64,000 nt of DNA from positions 44,765 through 108,764 of the forward strand of contig NZ_JAFWFN010000031.1 of the NCBI RefSeq assembly GCF_017515565.1, in the 5' to 3' direction. The notes beneath the pieces are model-generated. The model ran no database searches. It worked only from the letters and a program-made list of their open reading frames with translations, and was not told the DNA's origin. The position numbers were made by a program, and so were the translations under genes. The stretch's first letter is position 1, and every line of letters begins with the position of its first letter. Origin of the DNA: Halomonas sp. Its GTDB lineage: Bacteria; Pseudomonadota; Gammaproteobacteria; Pseudomonadales; Halomonadaceae. Below, piece by piece: positions 53,587 to 64,000 of this stretch.

Positions 53587-54456
53587 ATGGATGCTGAATT
53601 GAGCCAGCGCATTACGCGCCTGTTAGATCATGTCGACCACTGGCTGCCGCCTGCACCCACGCCGGTGGATTGGAACATTCATGTAGCGGCGATTTGGCAG
53701 CGCCACCCCTTGGGTGGTTGGCTGGTGCCGGTACCACCACGCGATGCGCTGACACTAGATGACCTGCTTGGTATTGAGCGGCAAAAATTGGCTCTGCTTG
53801 ATAACACACGGGCGTTTCTACAAGGATTTCCCGCGAACCATGCTCTGCTGTGGGGTTCAAGGGGAAGTGGAAAGTCATCGATTATACGAGCGCTGCTTAA
53901 TTCGCTGGCTGAGGAGGGGTTGCGGTTGATCCAAGTGGATCGTCACGACCTTTGCAGTCTACCGCTACTGGTAGAGCAGTTGCGCCATATGCCGCAGCGC
54001 TTTGTGGTGTATTGCGATGACCTCTCTTTTGAGGGCAACGATGATGCTTATAAAGCGCTCAAAAGCGTGGTGGATGGCGCCTTAACCGGGCCGCCGGAGA
54101 ATGTCTTGCTGTATGCCACTTCCAACCGTCGCCACTTGCTACCGGAATCGATGGATGACAATAGCGGCAGCCGCTTGGTCGGCGAGGAGCTACATCATGG
54201 CGATGCGGTGGAAGAGAAGATTTCGCTCTCTGACCGGTTTGGACTATGGCTTGGGTTTCACCCCTTCAGCCAGGCGACGTACCTTGATGTGTGTGAACAC
54301 TGGGTTAGCCACCTTGGCCAACCCCAGGACTGGAACGATACAACAAAAGCAGAGGCCGTTCGTTTCGCGACGTTGAGAGGAGGGCGCAGCGGCCGGACCG
54401 CCTGGCAATTTGCGGCCCACTGGGTAGGCCGCAAGCGGCTGCAAGAAAAGAGATAG
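53587..54456 (+). CDS. DUF815 family AAA+ ATPase
   Basis: A 289-residue P-loop ATPase of the DUF815 family. Walker A is WGSRGSGKSS (about 94), Walker B FVVYCDDLSFEG (about 139), and an arginine-rich sensor region NRRHLLPES is near 181. The N-terminal part (about 1-80) has no known motif. Length is normal for the family, whose role is unestablished. The gene stands alone on the plus strand, divergent from the M48 protease gene. Confidence 0.88.
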   Translation: MDAELSQRITRLLDHVDHWLPPAPTPVDWNIHVAAIWQRHPLGGWLVPVPPRDALTLDDLLGIERQKLALLDNTRAFLQGFPANHALLWGSRGSGKSSIIRALLNSLAEEGLRLIQVDRHDLCSLPLLVEQLRHMPQRFVVYCDDLSFEGNDDAYKALKSVVDGALTGPPENVLLYATSNRRHLLPESMDDNSGSRLVGEELHHGDAVEEKISLSDRFGLWLGFHPFSQATYLDVCEHWVSHLGQPQDWNDTTKAEAVRFATLRGGRSGRTAWQFAAHWVGRKRLQEKR

Positions 54457-54495
54457 CCCGAGAATGCTAGCTCCTCTTAACTTGCCCTTTTTAAG

Positions 54496-54552
54496 TAGCT
54501 CTTTTAAATAGCTCATTAAATGGTTTTTAAAAACAGCTCTTTCAAATAGCCC
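54496..54552. repeat. Imperfect direct repeat in an intergenic region
   Basis: TAGCTCTTTTAAATAGCTC (54496-54514) and CAGCTCTTTCAAATAGCCC (54534-54552) match at 16 of 19 positions with a 38-base period, between the convergent DUF815 and lipoprotein genes. A TTTTTAAAAA lies between the copies. No function is evident. Confidence 0.45.
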
Positions 54553-54558
54553 TAAGCA

Positions 54559-55173
54559 TTAACGTTGGGGAATGAGCTGGCCATCGGCCCCAACGTTTAG
54601 GCGAATGGTCGGCGTAAAGAGGCCTGATGGTAGCGTCATGCCTAAGCCGCGCAGGTCTCCAGGGGTAATGGCTAGCTCGCTACCGGCAGGCAGCTCACCT
54701 TGTGATGCTAGTTGGCTAGCGAGTTCTAGCATAGGCGTCATGCGTCGTGGGTCGGTAGCGAGAATGTCGAAGGCAACAGGCAGGCGTAATTTAGCATCGT
54801 CGCCGGGGGTCAGCGTTACATCCTGCTGGTATTGGCCCTTGACGGGGTCTACCCCCGGCATGTCTAGCGTCCAGCGAAAGCCTGACATCTCAACCGCAGG
54901 CATGCCCGCAGGTAGCCCTAAGCCCATCGCCAGCGTGGCCTGAACGGGCAAGCTGCCCGTGCCCAGGCTAGAGGCAATCAGGCTGGTTAAATCGCTGGTA
55001 TCGAGCCCAGCTTGAACGCTGTAGGGGCCAATGCGCACCTCTTCAATGCCAAGTGAGGTAACGGCTAAGCGAAAAGCAAACAAACCCGTTTGGGGTAGCG
55101 CAAGGCAGCCAGTTAAAAGGCTTGCCATGGCTAACATAGTAAATCCGCGCCAGCGGCTAACGGCAGTCATCAT
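54559..55173 (-). CDS. Lipoprotein with LEA-type 2/WHy-like or DUF1439-like domain
   Basis: A 204-residue predicted lipoprotein; the signal ends in the lipobox LLTGC near residue 22. The mature part has alternating hydrophobic strands with repeated -V-I-L-type segments and a conserved ending FTPTIRLNVGADGQLIPQR. The family cannot be named with certainty; a periplasmic beta-rich fold of the LEA2/DUF1439 kind is a guess from strand pattern. Alone on the minus strand, downstream of the der terminator. Confidence 0.72.
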   Translation of the reverse strand: MMTAVSRWRGFTMLAMASLLTGCLALPQTGLFAFRLAVTSLGIEEVRIGPYSVQAGLDTSDLTSLIASSLGTGSLPVQATLAMGLGLPAGMPAVEMSGFRWTLDMPGVDPVKGQYQQDVTLTPGDDAKLRLPVAFDILATDPRRMTPMLELASQLASQGELPAGSELAITPGDLRGLGMTLPSGLFTPTIRLNVGADGQLIPQR

Positions 55174-55290
55174 AAAACTCCCTCCTAGGAAGGGCTAAGA
55201 ATTCAGGGTGGGGCAGTGCTGAAAAGCGCGGCTATTTGAGGGCTAGCGCGAACGTCTGTCAAGCTAATTTACGAGGGCTGACCTACTACT

Positions 55291-55326
55291 AAAAACGCCC
55301 GCTGAAGAATTCAGCAGGCGTTTTTT
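55291..55326 (-). terminator. Terminator after der
   Basis: On the minus strand AAAAAACGCCTGCTGAA, loop, TTCAGCGGGCGTTTTT: an A-stretched stem with one C-A mismatch, followed by five T. It lies 35 bases past the der stop and ends the der operon; the flanking A and T runs make it bidirectional. Confidence 0.85.
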
Positions 55327-55360
55327 ATATCAGCCTAAATGATGTCGTCGGCATCAAGGC

Positions 55361-56764
55361 CTAGCGGCGGCTTTTGCGCGCTTCTTTGGTGCGGTTGAGT
55401 TCGCGCTTTTTAGCCTTCTCTTTGTCACTGGCGCCTGCCATGTGGTCAAAGGGGTTGCTGCCAGTGCGGAACTCAAAGCGCATTGGCGTACCTCTTACCT
55501 TCAACACTTTACGGAAGGTGTTGATGAGGTAGCGACGGTAAGCTTCGGGCAGAGAATCGGTCTGATTGCCGTGCACCACAATAATGGGAGGGTTGCTGCC
55601 GCCCTGGTGGGCCATCCGTAGCTTGATCCGTCGCCCGTTGACCATCGGGGGTGGGTGCTGGCTTACCGCATCTTGCAGCAACGTGGTCAAACGGTTGGTT
55701 GACCAGTGTGCGTTAGCGGCGTTAAAGGCGCGTTCAATAGAGGGGTATAAATCACCCACCGCCGTACCGTGCAGGGCTGAGATAAAGTGTATCTCGGCAT
55801 AGTCGGCAAAGCCTAAACGGCGTTTGATTTCCGCACGCATCTTCTCTTTGGCGTCGCTCTCAAGGCCATCCCACTTATTTATGGCCAGCACCAGCGCTCG
55901 GCCGGTGGTTAGCACGTAATCCAGCAGGTGCATGTCTTGTTCAACCAAGCCGCTGCGTGCATCGAGTACCACCACTGCGACGTGGCTCTCTTTGATAGCG
56001 TCGAGGGTTTTGATGATCGAGAACTTTTCGGCGATTTCGCGCACGTTCTTACGACGTCGAATACCGGCGGTATCAATTAATACGTAAGGTTTGCCGTTAC
56101 GCTCAAAGGGGATTTCGATGGCATCCCGGGTAGTGCCGGCTTCATCGAACACAACCACGCGTTCTTCGCCCAACAGCCGGTTAACCAGGGTCGACTTACC
56201 CACGTTCGGGCGGCCAATCACGCCAATACGAATCCCTTTACTGCCTGTATCGGCGGGGATGCTGGCGTCGCGCTCGGGAAACGGCTCCAGCACGGTATCG
56301 ATTAGCAGTGATACATTGCGCCCATGGGCGGCGGCGATGGCCCAGGGATCACCAAGGCCTAGCTTCCAGAAGTCAGCCATGGCCGAGTGCTCTTCCAGGC
56401 CATCGGTTTTATTCACTACCAGCCAGGTTTTTTTCTGGTTGACACGCAGGTGATTGGCAATGGCCTCGTCAGCGACGTTTAGCCCTGCCCGTGCATCAAC
56501 CAAAAACAGCACGATATCGGCTTCATCAATGGCGGCTAACGACTGCTCAGCCATTGCGGCATCAATGCCTTCTTCATCACCGCTAATGCCGCCAGTATCA
56601 ATGACGGTGTATGACTTGCCGCCCAACATGCCATTGCCATATTTGCGGTCACGAGTGAGGCCAGGAAAATCGGCCACGAGCGCATCACGCGAACGCGTCA
56701 GGCGGTTAAACAGCGTCGATTTACCCACGTTGGGTCGACCGACTAAAGCAATGACGGGTGTCAT
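55361..56764 (-). CDS. der: Ribosome biogenesis GTPase Der (EngA)
   Basis: Double GTPase for 50S ribosomal subunit maturation. The 467-residue protein has two G domains, each with GRPNVGKST (about 8 and 185), switch motifs DTGGIS and DTAGIRRR, and NKTD/NKWD guanine motifs, and a C-terminal KH-like domain (about 360-440). The start overlaps the bamB stop by ATGA. Confidence 0.97.
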   Translation of the reverse strand: MTPVIALVGRPNVGKSTLFNRLTRSRDALVADFPGLTRDRKYGNGMLGGKSYTVIDTGGISGDEEGIDAAMAEQSLAAIDEADIVLFLVDARAGLNVADEAIANHLRVNQKKTWLVVNKTDGLEEHSAMADFWKLGLGDPWAIAAAHGRNVSLLIDTVLEPFPERDASIPADTGSKGIRIGVIGRPNVGKSTLVNRLLGEERVVVFDEAGTTRDAIEIPFERNGKPYVLIDTAGIRRRKNVREIAEKFSIIKTLDAIKESHVAVVVLDARSGLVEQDMHLLDYVLTTGRALVLAINKWDGLESDAKEKMRAEIKRRLGFADYAEIHFISALHGTAVGDLYPSIERAFNAANAHWSTNRLTTLLQDAVSQHPPPMVNGRRIKLRMAHQGGSNPPIIVVHGNQTDSLPEAYRRYLINTFRKVLKVRGTPMRFEFRTGSNPFDHMAGASDKEKAKKRELNRTKEARKSRR

Positions 56765-57942
56765 GGAGTTACTTCCAGGGTTTCCAGGCGACCATTATTC
56801 GCCTGAACATGAATGATGTTGCCTTCAGTCACCGGGCGTACGCTGATACCTGAACGGTGCACGCGGGTGCGGCCGACAATATCGCCTTCACGCGCATCAA
56901 TTAGATGCAGGTAGCCTTCAAAGTCGCCAAATACCAAGCGTCCATCAGCGAAGGCGGGCGCCGTTAGCCAGCGGTCTTCCAGGTTGTTGTTGCGCCAAAT
57001 CTCTTGGCCACTGCTAGCGTCCAGGGCAACCACGTGGCTGTTATCGGTGACCACAAATAGCAGATCGCCTACCAGGATGGGCGTGTGACGGCTAGACAGA
57101 TTGCTTTCCCACAGCACACCACCTTGGGTAGCTTCCAGGGCAACAACGCGGCCATTGTAGCTGGTCACAAATAAGCGACCGTCTGGGCTCAGCACTGGCT
57201 GGCCTGATAGGTCGACCAAACGCTCAACTTCGCTGCGCCCCCGTGGTGTGGCAATTTGCATGTCCCAAAGTGGCTGACCATTTCGGTTATCCAATGTGGT
57301 TAATCGGCCATTGGCCATGCCAACAAAGGTAACGGGGTCAATCGTCATGGGGGTGCCGGTACCGCGGAGCGTCAGTGATGGCTGTGAACTGGTATAAACC
57401 CAGCGCTCTTCACCGCTAGCACGATCTAACGCGGTTACTTGACCATCAATGCTTTGTACTAACAGTAACTGCTGGTTAGCCTGGGGGGCGGCCAGCACTT
57501 CGCTGGAGACGCGTGAACGCCAACGGACGCTGCCATCGCGCTGGTTGAGAGCGATCACTTCACCATTGCGGGTGCCTAAGTAGACGTTGCCTGCCACGGC
57601 ATTCAAAGCGCTTGAAATGGGCGTGTCCAGTTCGGTCTGCCACTCCCGCTCACCGCTGTCCGCATTAAGCGCCATCACAAGGCCTGTGGCGTCAGCAGCA
57701 AATACTGTATCGCCTTCACGGGTGGGGGCGATGGGGTAGCGTGCGCGGCCTAGGCCATCGCCCACGTTTCTACGCCACACGCTGTCCAGCGATGAGGTTT
57801 CTTCAAAGCTGCGTAGCTCTTTAGGCGTATACGCGGGTTCGCCTTTGTTGGCACACCCGGCTAGTAAGGCTAAGGCAACAGCGCCGAGCGCAACGCGCAG
57901 TAGTTGCTTGGAAAAAAGCGGTTTTGTCAGGCTGATCGTCAT
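56761..57942 (-). CDS. bamB: Outer membrane assembly lipoprotein BamB
   Basis: Beta-propeller scaffold subunit of the BAM complex that inserts outer-membrane beta-barrels. The 393-residue precursor has a signal with lipobox LLAGC (about 28), then repeated PQQ-like blades, visible as recurrent ALDxxSGExxW motifs ([65 protein letters not shown]). It overlaps der by 4 bases and yfgM by 1 in the conserved yfgM-bamB-der block. Confidence 0.96.
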   Translation of the reverse strand: MTISLTKPLFSKQLLRVALGAVALALLAGCANKGEPAYTPKELRSFEETSSLDSVWRRNVGDGLGRARYPIAPTREGDTVFAADATGLVMALNADSGEREWQTELDTPISSALNAVAGNVYLGTRNGEVIALNQRDGSVRWRSRVSSEVLAAPQANQQLLLVQSIDGQVTALDRASGEERWVYTSSQPSLTLRGTGTPMTIDPVTFVGMANGRLTTLDNRNGQPLWDMQIATPRGRSEVERLVDLSGQPVLSPDGRLFVTSYNGRVVALEATQGGVLWESNLSSRHTPILVGDLLFVVTDNSHVVALDASSGQEIWRNNNLEDRWLTAPAFADGRLVFGDFEGYLHLIDAREGDIVGRTRVHRSGISVRPVTEGNIIHVQANNGRLETLEVTP

Positions 57943-58601
57943 TATTGTGTCGCCTCCTCGGCGCCGAGATCGTCAAGCTTAAACTGTACGCCGTAGAGCG
58001 CTTGGTTGCGGGCTTGGGCCAGTTCTAACGCAGTTTGCCAAGCGTCACGCGCTTGCTCTGTGTCACCTAACGCCGCATAGGCGTCGCCCCGTATATTAGC
58101 TTGCTGGGCGGCGAGCGACTCTGTGATCGGCTCATCAAGCAGGCTAAGCGCAGCTTCAGGGTTGCCCTCAGCAACTTCGATACGCGCTAAGCGCAGCCAA
58201 GCAAGGCTTTGTACATAGCGGCGCGAAGATCTGTCGGCGACGTTCTCTAGAGTGGCCTTGGCGTCACCCAGGTTGTCTTGCTGTACGGCAAGGCGAGCGT
58301 CCAGCAGTAGCGCAAGCTCGGCATAAAGCGTATTGCCATGATCGTCGTTAATCTCGCTAATTAACGCGCGGGCGGTGGCCAATTGATCCTCTTCTAAGGC
58401 GTTACCAGCCGTCATATTCACCAGCTGTTGGTAACGCGCAGAGGCTGCTTCGGCCTGGCCTTCCTGGTAGTTTTGCCAGGCGTTCCAGCCAAACACCCCC
58501 GCTGCTGCAAGCACTGCGCCTGCAATAAGAGAGGTTCCATTCTCCTTCCACCAGCGCTTGATGACATCAAGCTGCTCTTCTTCGCTTCTCAGCTCCGCCA
58601 C
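57942..58601 (-). CDS. YfgM family tetratricopeptide membrane protein
   Basis: A 219-residue inner-membrane anchored periplasmic protein. The cytoplasmic N terminus LRSEEEQLDVIKRWWKENG is the family hallmark, followed by one membrane segment (about 22-42) and a periplasmic TPR region (about 55-210). In E. coli YfgM associates with the SecYEG-PpiD chaperone network. Stop overlaps the bamB start. Confidence 0.93.
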   Translation of the reverse strand: MAELRSEEEQLDVIKRWWKENGTSLIAGAVLAAAGVFGWNAWQNYQEGQAEAASARYQQLVNMTAGNALEEDQLATARALISEINDDHGNTLYAELALLLDARLAVQQDNLGDAKATLENVADRSSRRYVQSLAWLRLARIEVAEGNPEAALSLLDEPITESLAAQQANIRGDAYAALGDTEQARDAWQTALELAQARNQALYGVQFKLDDLGAEEATQ

Positions 58602-58687
58602 GGGCGGCCTCCTGTGCTATGGCATAGCCGCGTAGGCGGCTAGCAAGTATTCATCTGCTGTTTCGGCATTGCGTCACAGCAGTAGGG

Positions 58688-59983
58688 TTAATGGGAAACT
58701 AGCTCGCCCAGCGTAGCCGCAAGCTCGTCGCGGGCCACGCGTTGCTGCTCGCGTTCTTCGCGCAGAAACTTAAGCGTAACGACATTTGCCGCCGTCTCGT
58801 CTTCGCCTAGTAGAAGGGCAATGGGGGCGCTGCTTTTGTCGGCTTTTTTCATGCGGCTTTTAAAACTGCCACCCCCGCAGTGTAGCTGCAACCTGAGGGC
58901 CGGAAGCTCGCTGCGCAGCTGTTCTGCTAAGGTGAGTGCTGCCACCGTGGCGTTGTCGTCCATGGGCAAAAGATAGACATCGCAGCCGCCTAGTGCAGCA
59001 TCAGGCACTAAATTGAGCGTTTCCAGCAGTAGCACAAGGCGCTCGATGCCCATGGCAAAGCCTACCGCGGGGGTGGGTTTGCCCCCTAGCTGCTCTACCA
59101 GACCATCATAGCGCCCGCCTGCGCAAACCGTGCCTTGGCTGCCAAGTGCAGTGGTGGTCCACTCGAAAACAGTGCGGCAGTAGTAGTCAAGACCTCGCAC
59201 TAAGCGGGGATTGACGACATAGTTAATCCCTGCCGCGTCCAGCATCGCCTTTAGCTGTTCAAAATGCTCCCGCGATGCATCATCTAAATGATCCATTAGC
59301 TGTGGTGCGCCGTTGAGCATCTCGGCCATTGCGGGGTTCTTGGAGTCAAGTATACGCAGCGGGTTGCTGGTCAGGCGGCGCTTAGAGTCTTCATCCAGCA
59401 CGTCGTGGTGCTGTTCAAAGTAGGCCACCAGTTTCTCGCGGTAGGCGGCGCGGGCTTCTGTGGAGCCCAATGAGTTCAGCTCTAGCGTTACGTGTTCCAA
59501 AAGGCCCAGCTCACACCATAGGCGGGCCGAGAGTAGGATCACTTCCGCGTCGATATCGGGACCGTCAAAGCCGTAGGTTTCGACACCTACCTGGTGGAAC
59601 TGGCGATAGCGGCCCTTTTGCGGACGCTCATGGCGAAACATCGGCCCTTGATACCAAAGCCGCTGGGTTTGGTTATAGAGCAGGCCATTTTCCATAGCGG
59701 CACGCACACAGCTCGCGGTACCTTCAGGGCGAAGCGTTAGGCTATCGCCATTGCGATCGTCGAAGGTGTACATCTCTTTTTCGACAATATCGGTCACTTC
59801 GCCAATAGAGCGGGCAAAGAGAGCGGTTTGCTCGACAATTGGCGTGCGAATTTCATCAAAGCCATAGCGATGCATTAACTGACGAACGGTGGTTTCAAAA
59901 AATTGCCAGCGAGGACTGTCGCTGGGCAATAGGTCGTTCATTCCACGAATCGCTTGAATCTTTTTGGCGGCGGACTTACTCAA
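58688..59983 (-). CDS. hisS: Histidyl-tRNA synthetase HisS
   Basis: Class II aminoacyl-tRNA synthetase that charges tRNA-His. The 431-residue protein has [11 protein letters not shown] at the start, motif 2 [23 protein letters not shown] (about 107-130), the histidine A loop [15 protein letters not shown] (about 258) and [18 protein letters not shown] (about 285), plus the anticodon-binding C-terminal domain (about 335-425). 82 bases after ispG. Confidence 0.97.
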   Translation of the reverse strand: MSKSAAKKIQAIRGMNDLLPSDSPRWQFFETTVRQLMHRYGFDEIRTPIVEQTALFARSIGEVTDIVEKEMYTFDDRNGDSLTLRPEGTASCVRAAMENGLLYNQTQRLWYQGPMFRHERPQKGRYRQFHQVGVETYGFDGPDIDAEVILLSARLWCELGLLEHVTLELNSLGSTEARAAYREKLVAYFEQHHDVLDEDSKRRLTSNPLRILDSKNPAMAEMLNGAPQLMDHLDDASREHFEQLKAMLDAAGINYVVNPRLVRGLDYYCRTVFEWTTTALGSQGTVCAGGRYDGLVEQLGGKPTPAVGFAMGIERLVLLLETLNLVPDAALGGCDVYLLPMDDNATVAALTLAEQLRSELPALRLQLHCGGGSFKSRMKKADKSSAPIALLLGEDETAANVVTLKFLREEREQQRVARDELAATLGELVSH

Positions 59984-60065
59984 TGAAAACTCCTTGTATG
60001 GGAGGCAGCCCAGGACGCACAGAGTAACTGAACAGTGCGCCCGGGCTGGGCAGTCTGGCTCGGCG

Positions 60066-61193
60066 TTAAACGCTGCGAGCGATCATATCGTCTTGCTGCT
60101 GCTGTTTTTGACGCACTTTCTCGCGGATCAGCTTTTCAAGATCATCTACAAGGTGGTCGTTACGCAGCTTGCTGGCGGGTTTGCCATCGATATAAACGAG
60201 GTTGGCAGGAGAGCCGCCGGTTAAGCCAATGTCGGTCTCTTTGGCTTCGCCGGGGTCATTCACGACACAGCCGATGACGGAGACATCCAAGGGCGTCATC
60301 ACGTCTTCTAGGCGCTCTTCGAGCTGATTCATGGTGCTGATAACGTCGAAGTTTTGCCATGAACAGCTGGGGCAGGCGATAAAGTTGATGCCTTTAGAAC
60401 GCAGCCTCAGGCTTTTGAGCATATCAAAGCCGACTTTTATTTCTTCGACCGGGTCCGCCGCCAGGGAAACACGAATGGTATCGCCAATACCGTCCATCAA
60501 CAGCATGCCGAGCCCGATAGACGACTTGACGGTGCCAGCGCGCAGACCGCCCGCTTCAGTAATGCCCAGGTGTAGCGGCTGCTCGATACGTGTAGCTAAG
60601 TCACGGTAGGCCGCCACGGCCATAAACACATCTGAGGCTTTTACGCTGACTTTAAAGTCGGCAAAGTCCAGGCGGTCGAGGTGGTCGATATGGCGCATGG
60701 CCGATTCCACCAGCGCGGCGGGGGTCGGCTCGCCGTACTTTTTCTGCAGATCTTTTTCTAAAGAGCCCGCGTTAACACCAATGCGGATCGGAATGCCGTT
60801 GTCACGGGCTGCACTGACGACCGCGCGTACCCGATCTTCCCGGCCGATATTGCCGGGGTTGATGCGCAGGCAGTCAACACCCAGTTCGGCAACGCGCAAG
60901 GCGATTTTGTAATCGAAATGGATATCGGCCACTAACGGCACATCGACTAGCTTTTTAATCTGGCCAAAGGTTTCAGCAGCGTCCATATCAGGCACGGAGA
61001 CGCGCACAATATCGGCACCGGCTTTTTCCAACTGTTGAATCTGCGCCACGGTGGCTGCGACATCAAGCGTGTTGGTATTGGTCATGCTCTGGACAGCGAT
61101 AGGTGCATCGCCACCAACGGGTACGTTGCCAACATAAATTTGTCGGGAGAAACGGCGTTTGATGGGAGAAGGGGCGTGCATAAGACGGGTCAC
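60066..61193 (-). CDS. ispG: 4-hydroxy-3-methylbut-2-enyl-diphosphate synthase IspG (flavodoxin/ferredoxin-dependent)
   Basis: [4Fe-4S] enzyme that converts MEcPP to HMBPP in the non-mevalonate isoprenoid pathway. The 375-residue protein contains the cluster Cys in [14 protein letters not shown] (about 268-271), and [20 protein letters not shown] (about 305) with a further ligand. The N terminus has [22 protein letters not shown]. Start overlaps the rodZ stop by 4 bases. Confidence 0.97.
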   Translation of the reverse strand: MTRLMHAPSPIKRRFSRQIYVGNVPVGGDAPIAVQSMTNTNTLDVAATVAQIQQLEKAGADIVRVSVPDMDAAETFGQIKKLVDVPLVADIHFDYKIALRVAELGVDCLRINPGNIGREDRVRAVVSAARDNGIPIRIGVNAGSLEKDLQKKYGEPTPAALVESAMRHIDHLDRLDFADFKVSVKASDVFMAVAAYRDLATRIEQPLHLGITEAGGLRAGTVKSSIGLGMLLMDGIGDTIRVSLAADPVEEIKVGFDMLKSLRLRSKGINFIACPSCSWQNFDVISTMNQLEERLEDVMTPLDVSVIGCVVNDPGEAKETDIGLTGGSPANLVYIDGKPASKLRNDHLVDDLEKLIREKVRQKQQQQDDMIARSV

Positions 61194-62122
61194 TCTCCTA
61201 AGGTAAAGCGGGCAACATTGTTGGCACCGGCGCGTTGGGGAAGGTCAATGACTTCGCCTTGGTAGCGAAGTTCTACGCCCGTGGCGTTGCCGACCGTTAA
61301 CCGAAACGGCGGCTCGCCCTCTACGCTGGCAGTTGTACCTGGTGTCTGGAGGCCAACAAACACGCGCTGGTTGCTGGCATCAAAAATCTCAGTCCAGGAC
61401 TGTTCGTTGAATGTCAGCTCCAGGGTGTTGGACGCGGCGGCAGGGGTGGCTTCTGCTGCGGGTTCCTCTTCGCTGGCATCGCTCGCTGGTGTGCCGCTAC
61501 CCGCGACCACCATGGCAGCCGCTTGTGTGGCTTCGTCGGTCACCTCTGCCATGGGCGCAGGTTGTGTTTCGGCCTCTTCTTCCGTTAGTTGCGGTGCGGA
61601 GGCCACTGCCGGTTCACTGGTTGGGGTTGGCTCGCGCTCAGTGGTGGCATTAAGCGCTTCTTCTTCCTCTACCGATGGGGAAGCGCCCATGCTGGGTGGC
61701 TCACTGCCCCCGCGGCTTTGCCACCACATTACGGTAACGGCAATTAAACCAACGATCACTAGCAACGTGACAAGCTTAAATAGCCAAGCGCCTACTTTTG
61801 AAGGGGGGCGGCTAACTGAAACGGGAGCGACTTTGCGCTCTGTGTCGGTACTGCCATTTTGCACTTGATAAGCATCGAGCACCAAGCGGTCATCCATGCC
61901 TAAGTACCGGGCGTAAGCGCGTAAGTAGCCTCGTCGATAGGCGGTGACCGGAATCTCAGCGTAGTTGTCTTGCTCCAGCCCTTCGACCACTGCAGGGCGC
62001 AGGTTGAGGGCGCGCGCAGCATCAATCAGGGGAACACCAAGCGCTTCGCGTTGGCGTAATAGAAGCTCACCAGGGGAAGTGGTGTCGGCGGTAACGCTAT
62101 CGTGTAACTGTGTGTCGCTCAT
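61190..62122 (-). CDS. rodZ: Cytoskeletal cell-shape protein RodZ
   Basis: Bitopic membrane protein linking MreB to the cell-wall elongation machine. The 310-residue protein has an N-terminal helix-turn-helix (about 15-85; [19 protein letters not shown]), one membrane segment (about 113-133), a long Ala/Glu/Thr/Pro-rich periplasmic linker (about 135-230) and the C-terminal DUF4115 domain (about 230-310; [20 protein letters not shown]). Located between pilW and ispG. Confidence 0.95.
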   Translation of the reverse strand: MSDTQLHDSVTADTTSPGELLLRQREALGVPLIDAARALNLRPAVVEGLEQDNYAEIPVTAYRRGYLRAYARYLGMDDRLVLDAYQVQNGSTDTERKVAPVSVSRPPSKVGAWLFKLVTLLVIVGLIAVTVMWWQSRGGSEPPSMGASPSVEEEEALNATTEREPTPTSEPAVASAPQLTEEEAETQPAPMAEVTDEATQAAAMVVAGSGTPASDASEEEPAAEATPAAASNTLELTFNEQSWTEIFDASNQRVFVGLQTPGTTASVEGEPPFRLTVGNATGVELRYQGEVIDLPQRAGANNVARFTLGE

Positions 62123-62162
62123 GGCTGAGCATCCTTCAATAAATAGGTGATCAGGGCATCAG

Positions 62163-62894
62163 TTAATTGGTATTCAGCATACGCTGGTAATCGGCAGCCG
62201 CGGCGTGGTCGCCTCGGGCATGGGCGAGGTCAATCGCCATTTCCAGTGCTGCTGGGTCTGGCCCGGCTAGCTGCAAATAGCTCTGCAGTGGCGCCCAGGC
62301 TTGCTCATAATTACCCTGTGAAACTTCCAGTTCGGCTAACATTAAATACCCACGCGGGTTGCGTGGGTCGATACTTTGCGCCCGCTGAAAGCCTTCGCGG
62401 GCGCTATCAAATTCTTCCAGCGCCACATAACACTGCCCTAAATTGGTAAATAACTGGGCGCGGTTGGCGTACTGGGCATCTTGCGATGCGATTTCTAACT
62501 GTTCGCAAGCCGCTGCAAACTGCGCCCGCTGATAGAGAAATGCGGCGTAGTTATTGCGCGCTCGGGTAAACGAGGGCGCTGCATTGACGGCTTGCTCAAA
62601 GTAACGACTAGCAAGTTCGTTCTCTCCTTGCTGCTGATAGACCAGCGCAAGGGCCTGAAGTGCCTCAGCGTGACGAGGATTAATTTCCAGCGCACGATCA
62701 AGAGCGCTCAACGCGCGAGGAAGGTTATCGCGCTCTAAATAAGCGACCCCTAGCTGGGTATAGGCTTCAGCTGCATTTTGGCCGCCTTCGGCCGGGGCGT
62801 TGCTTGGCGTAGCACAACCGGTCAGCAGTATGCTGCTGATAAGCACACACAGCATTGATGCCCTAGATGGGAAGCGCCTGCAAAGACCGGTCAT
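62163..62894 (-). CDS. pilW: Type IV pilus biogenesis lipoprotein PilW/PilF
   Basis: Outer-membrane lipoprotein pilotin that helps localise the PilQ secretin. A lipobox LLTGC (about 24) follows a hydrophobic stretch in the 243-residue protein, and the rest is at least five tetratricopeptide repeats (AYTQLGVAYLERDN, ALDRALEINPRHAEALQAL, YFEQAVNAAPSFTRARNNYAAFLY and on). A longer reading to 63002 exists; ATG at 62894 with AGAGGG is preferred. The rlmN-pilW-rodZ order is standard in gammaproteobacteria. Confidence 0.92.
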   Translation of the reverse strand: MTGLCRRFPSRASMLCVLISSILLTGCATPSNAPAEGGQNAAEAYTQLGVAYLERDNLPRALSALDRALEINPRHAEALQALALVYQQQGENELASRYFEQAVNAAPSFTRARNNYAAFLYQRAQFAAACEQLEIASQDAQYANRAQLFTNLGQCYVALEEFDSAREGFQRAQSIDPRNPRGYLMLAELEVSQGNYEQAWAPLQSYLQLAGPDPAALEMAIDLAHARGDHAAAADYQRMLNTN

Positions 62895-63069
62895 GTACAC
62901 CCTCTTGATGGTTGCCTTTACTAAATGCCGCTGAAAACGGTTGATACTAAATGACGTGTCTTTAAATGCCGTAAATCTTAAAACTGTACTGATGGCGGTC
63001 AAGCCCCTGCCGCCAACAAAACGAATCCATCAAAGCGCTGTGTTCAATGGAAGTCAAGGTCACCAGCGT

Positions 63070-64000
63070 CTAGTCCGCATCTAACTGCACGGATTGAATA
63101 TAGCGTGCGCTGCGTTTGGTACGGTCTTTGACGCGTCCGACGAGCTGACCGCAAGCCGCATCAATGTCTTCACCTCGCGTGACGCGTACGGTAGCGTTGT
63201 AACCTAGATCATAGAGCCACTGCTGAAAGCGCATGACTTGGTTGCGCGACGGTGTTTCGTAGCCGGAATTAGGGAACGGGTTAAACGGTATTAGATTGAT
63301 TTTGCAGGGCAGTTCTTTCAGCAGTGCAGCAAGCTGCTCGGCATGCTCTTGCTGGTCGTTAATGTCACGGATCAGCGTGTATTCGATTGTGACCTGGCGG
63401 TTGTCAGGACATTTCGATAAGTACCGGTGGCAGGCATCCAGAAGTGCACGAATGTTGTACTTGCGGTTAATCGGTACGAGTTCGTTACGCAGTTCATCGG
63501 TGGACGCATGCAGCGAAATAGCTAGGCTGACGTCCATCTCATCGCCCAGCTTATCGATCATCGGTACAACGCCGGAGGTTGATAGCGTTACCCGGCGTTT
63601 GGAGAGTCCATAGCCGTTATCGTCCAGCATTAGCTTCATCGCGGGTACCACGTTGTCAAAGTTGAGCAGTGGTTCACCCATACCCATCATGACGACGTTA
63701 GTAACCGGACGATTGGCAGTGTCGCGGCGTGGCCCGACGCTGCGCTGGGCAACCCATACCTGGCCAATAATCTCAGCTGCGGTCAGGTTGCGCTGGAAGC
63801 CTTGCTTGCCGGTGGAGCAGAAGCTGCAGTCCAGCGAGCAGCCCACCTGGGAAGAGACGCACAGCGTGCGTCGCTTACCGTTTTCAGCGGGGATCAGCAC
63901 TGTTTCAACGTAGCTGCCATCTTCCACCTCTAGCACCCACTTGCGCGTGCCATCGCTTGAGGTGCCTTCGTAGACAACCGACGGGCCACGAATCTCAGCC
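63070..64000 (-). CDS. rlmN: 23S rRNA (A2503-C2)/tRNA (A37-C2) methyltransferase RlmN (5' end outside window)
   Basis: Dual-specificity radical SAM enzyme that methylates C2 of A2503 in 23S rRNA and A37 in tRNAs. The gene runs through the right window edge; about 310 codons are visible, including the radical SAM motif [42 protein letters not shown], and the C-terminal [15 protein letters not shown] with the catalytic Cys. Reading frame continues to base 64000 with no start codon required inside. An internal GTG is not the true start. Confidence 0.95.
   Translation of the reverse strand, partial: AEIRGPSVVYEGTSSDGTRKWVLEVEDGSYVETVLIPAENGKRRTLCVSSQVGCSLDCSFCSTGKQGFQRNLTAAEIIGQVWVAQRSVGPRRDTANRPVTNVVMMGMGEPLLNFDNVVPAMKLMLDDNGYGLSKRRVTLSTSGVVPMIDKLGDEMDVSLAISLHASTDELRNELVPINRKYNIRALLDACHRYLSKCPDNRQVTIEYTLIRDINDQQEHAEQLAALLKELPCKINLIPFNPFPNSGYETPSRNQVMRFQQWLYDLGYNATVRVTRGEDIDAACGQLVGRVKDRTKRSARYIQSVQLDAD

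Overview
The window is chromosomal DNA from a halophilic gammaproteobacterium, most likely Halomonas or a close relative (Halomonadaceae). This is inferred from protein character and gene order (lptFG opposite pepA; def-fmt-rsmB-trkA-trkH; rlmN-pilW-rodZ-ispG-hisS-yfgM-bamB-der), not from a database search. No rRNA, tRNA, CRISPR array, insertion sequence or prophage was seen. Genes are densely packed and no gene-free stretch exceeds about 300 bases. The right edge cuts rlmN.

Layout. 144-4439: aminopeptidase pepA, divergent from the LPS export permease genes lptF-lptG and an RDD membrane protein. 4553-6122: iron handling (bfd and bfr, with a Fur-like box) and a periplasmic Cu/Zn superoxide dismutase. 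6328-10235: coupled truC-tcdA-DUF1653 and a RecQ-type helicase. 10224-21907: a catabolic island. A leftward operon encodes an FAD dehydrogenase, two PuuE/imidase-like hydrolases, an isochorismatase-fold amidase, an isocitrate-lyase-superfamily lyase and an NTF2-like protein. A GntR/UTRA regulator, a LeuCD-type hydratase and a TRAP transporter run rightward. Two perfect palindromes of the form TGTATTA-N4-TAATACA, before the regulator and before the hydratase, tie these genes into one probable regulon. I infer degradation of a substituted maleate or cyclic imide, by hydration to a malate derivative and lyase cleavage.

21992-26725: a Zur-box-preceded CobW/COG0523 metallochaperone, a small TIGR03643-like protein, a methyltransferase and ethanolamine ammonia-lyase eutBC. 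26790-30650: a CIA30-like gene and then a complete photoactive yellow protein module: pyp, its p-coumaroyl-CoA ligase and a tyrosine ammonia-lyase. A terminator-like hairpin sits between the photoreceptor gene and the two chromophore genes. This is the most striking system in the window.

30750-39935: aceK, a sirtuin that has lost its zinc cysteines, and a six-gene overlapping biotin operon (bioB-F-H-C-D-A) behind an unusual inverted-repeat promoter, then a DTW-domain tRNA enzyme. 39955-47467: a TraB-family protein, the Trk potassium uptake pair trkA/trkH, dodecin, rsmB, fmt and def. 47658-52295: a LysM protein, dprA, tsaC, hemF and aroE. 52403-55173: small envelope proteins, an M48 protease, a DUF815 ATPase and a lipoprotein. 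55361-64000: the conserved der-bamB-yfgM-hisS-ispG-rodZ-pilW-rlmN block, all leftward.
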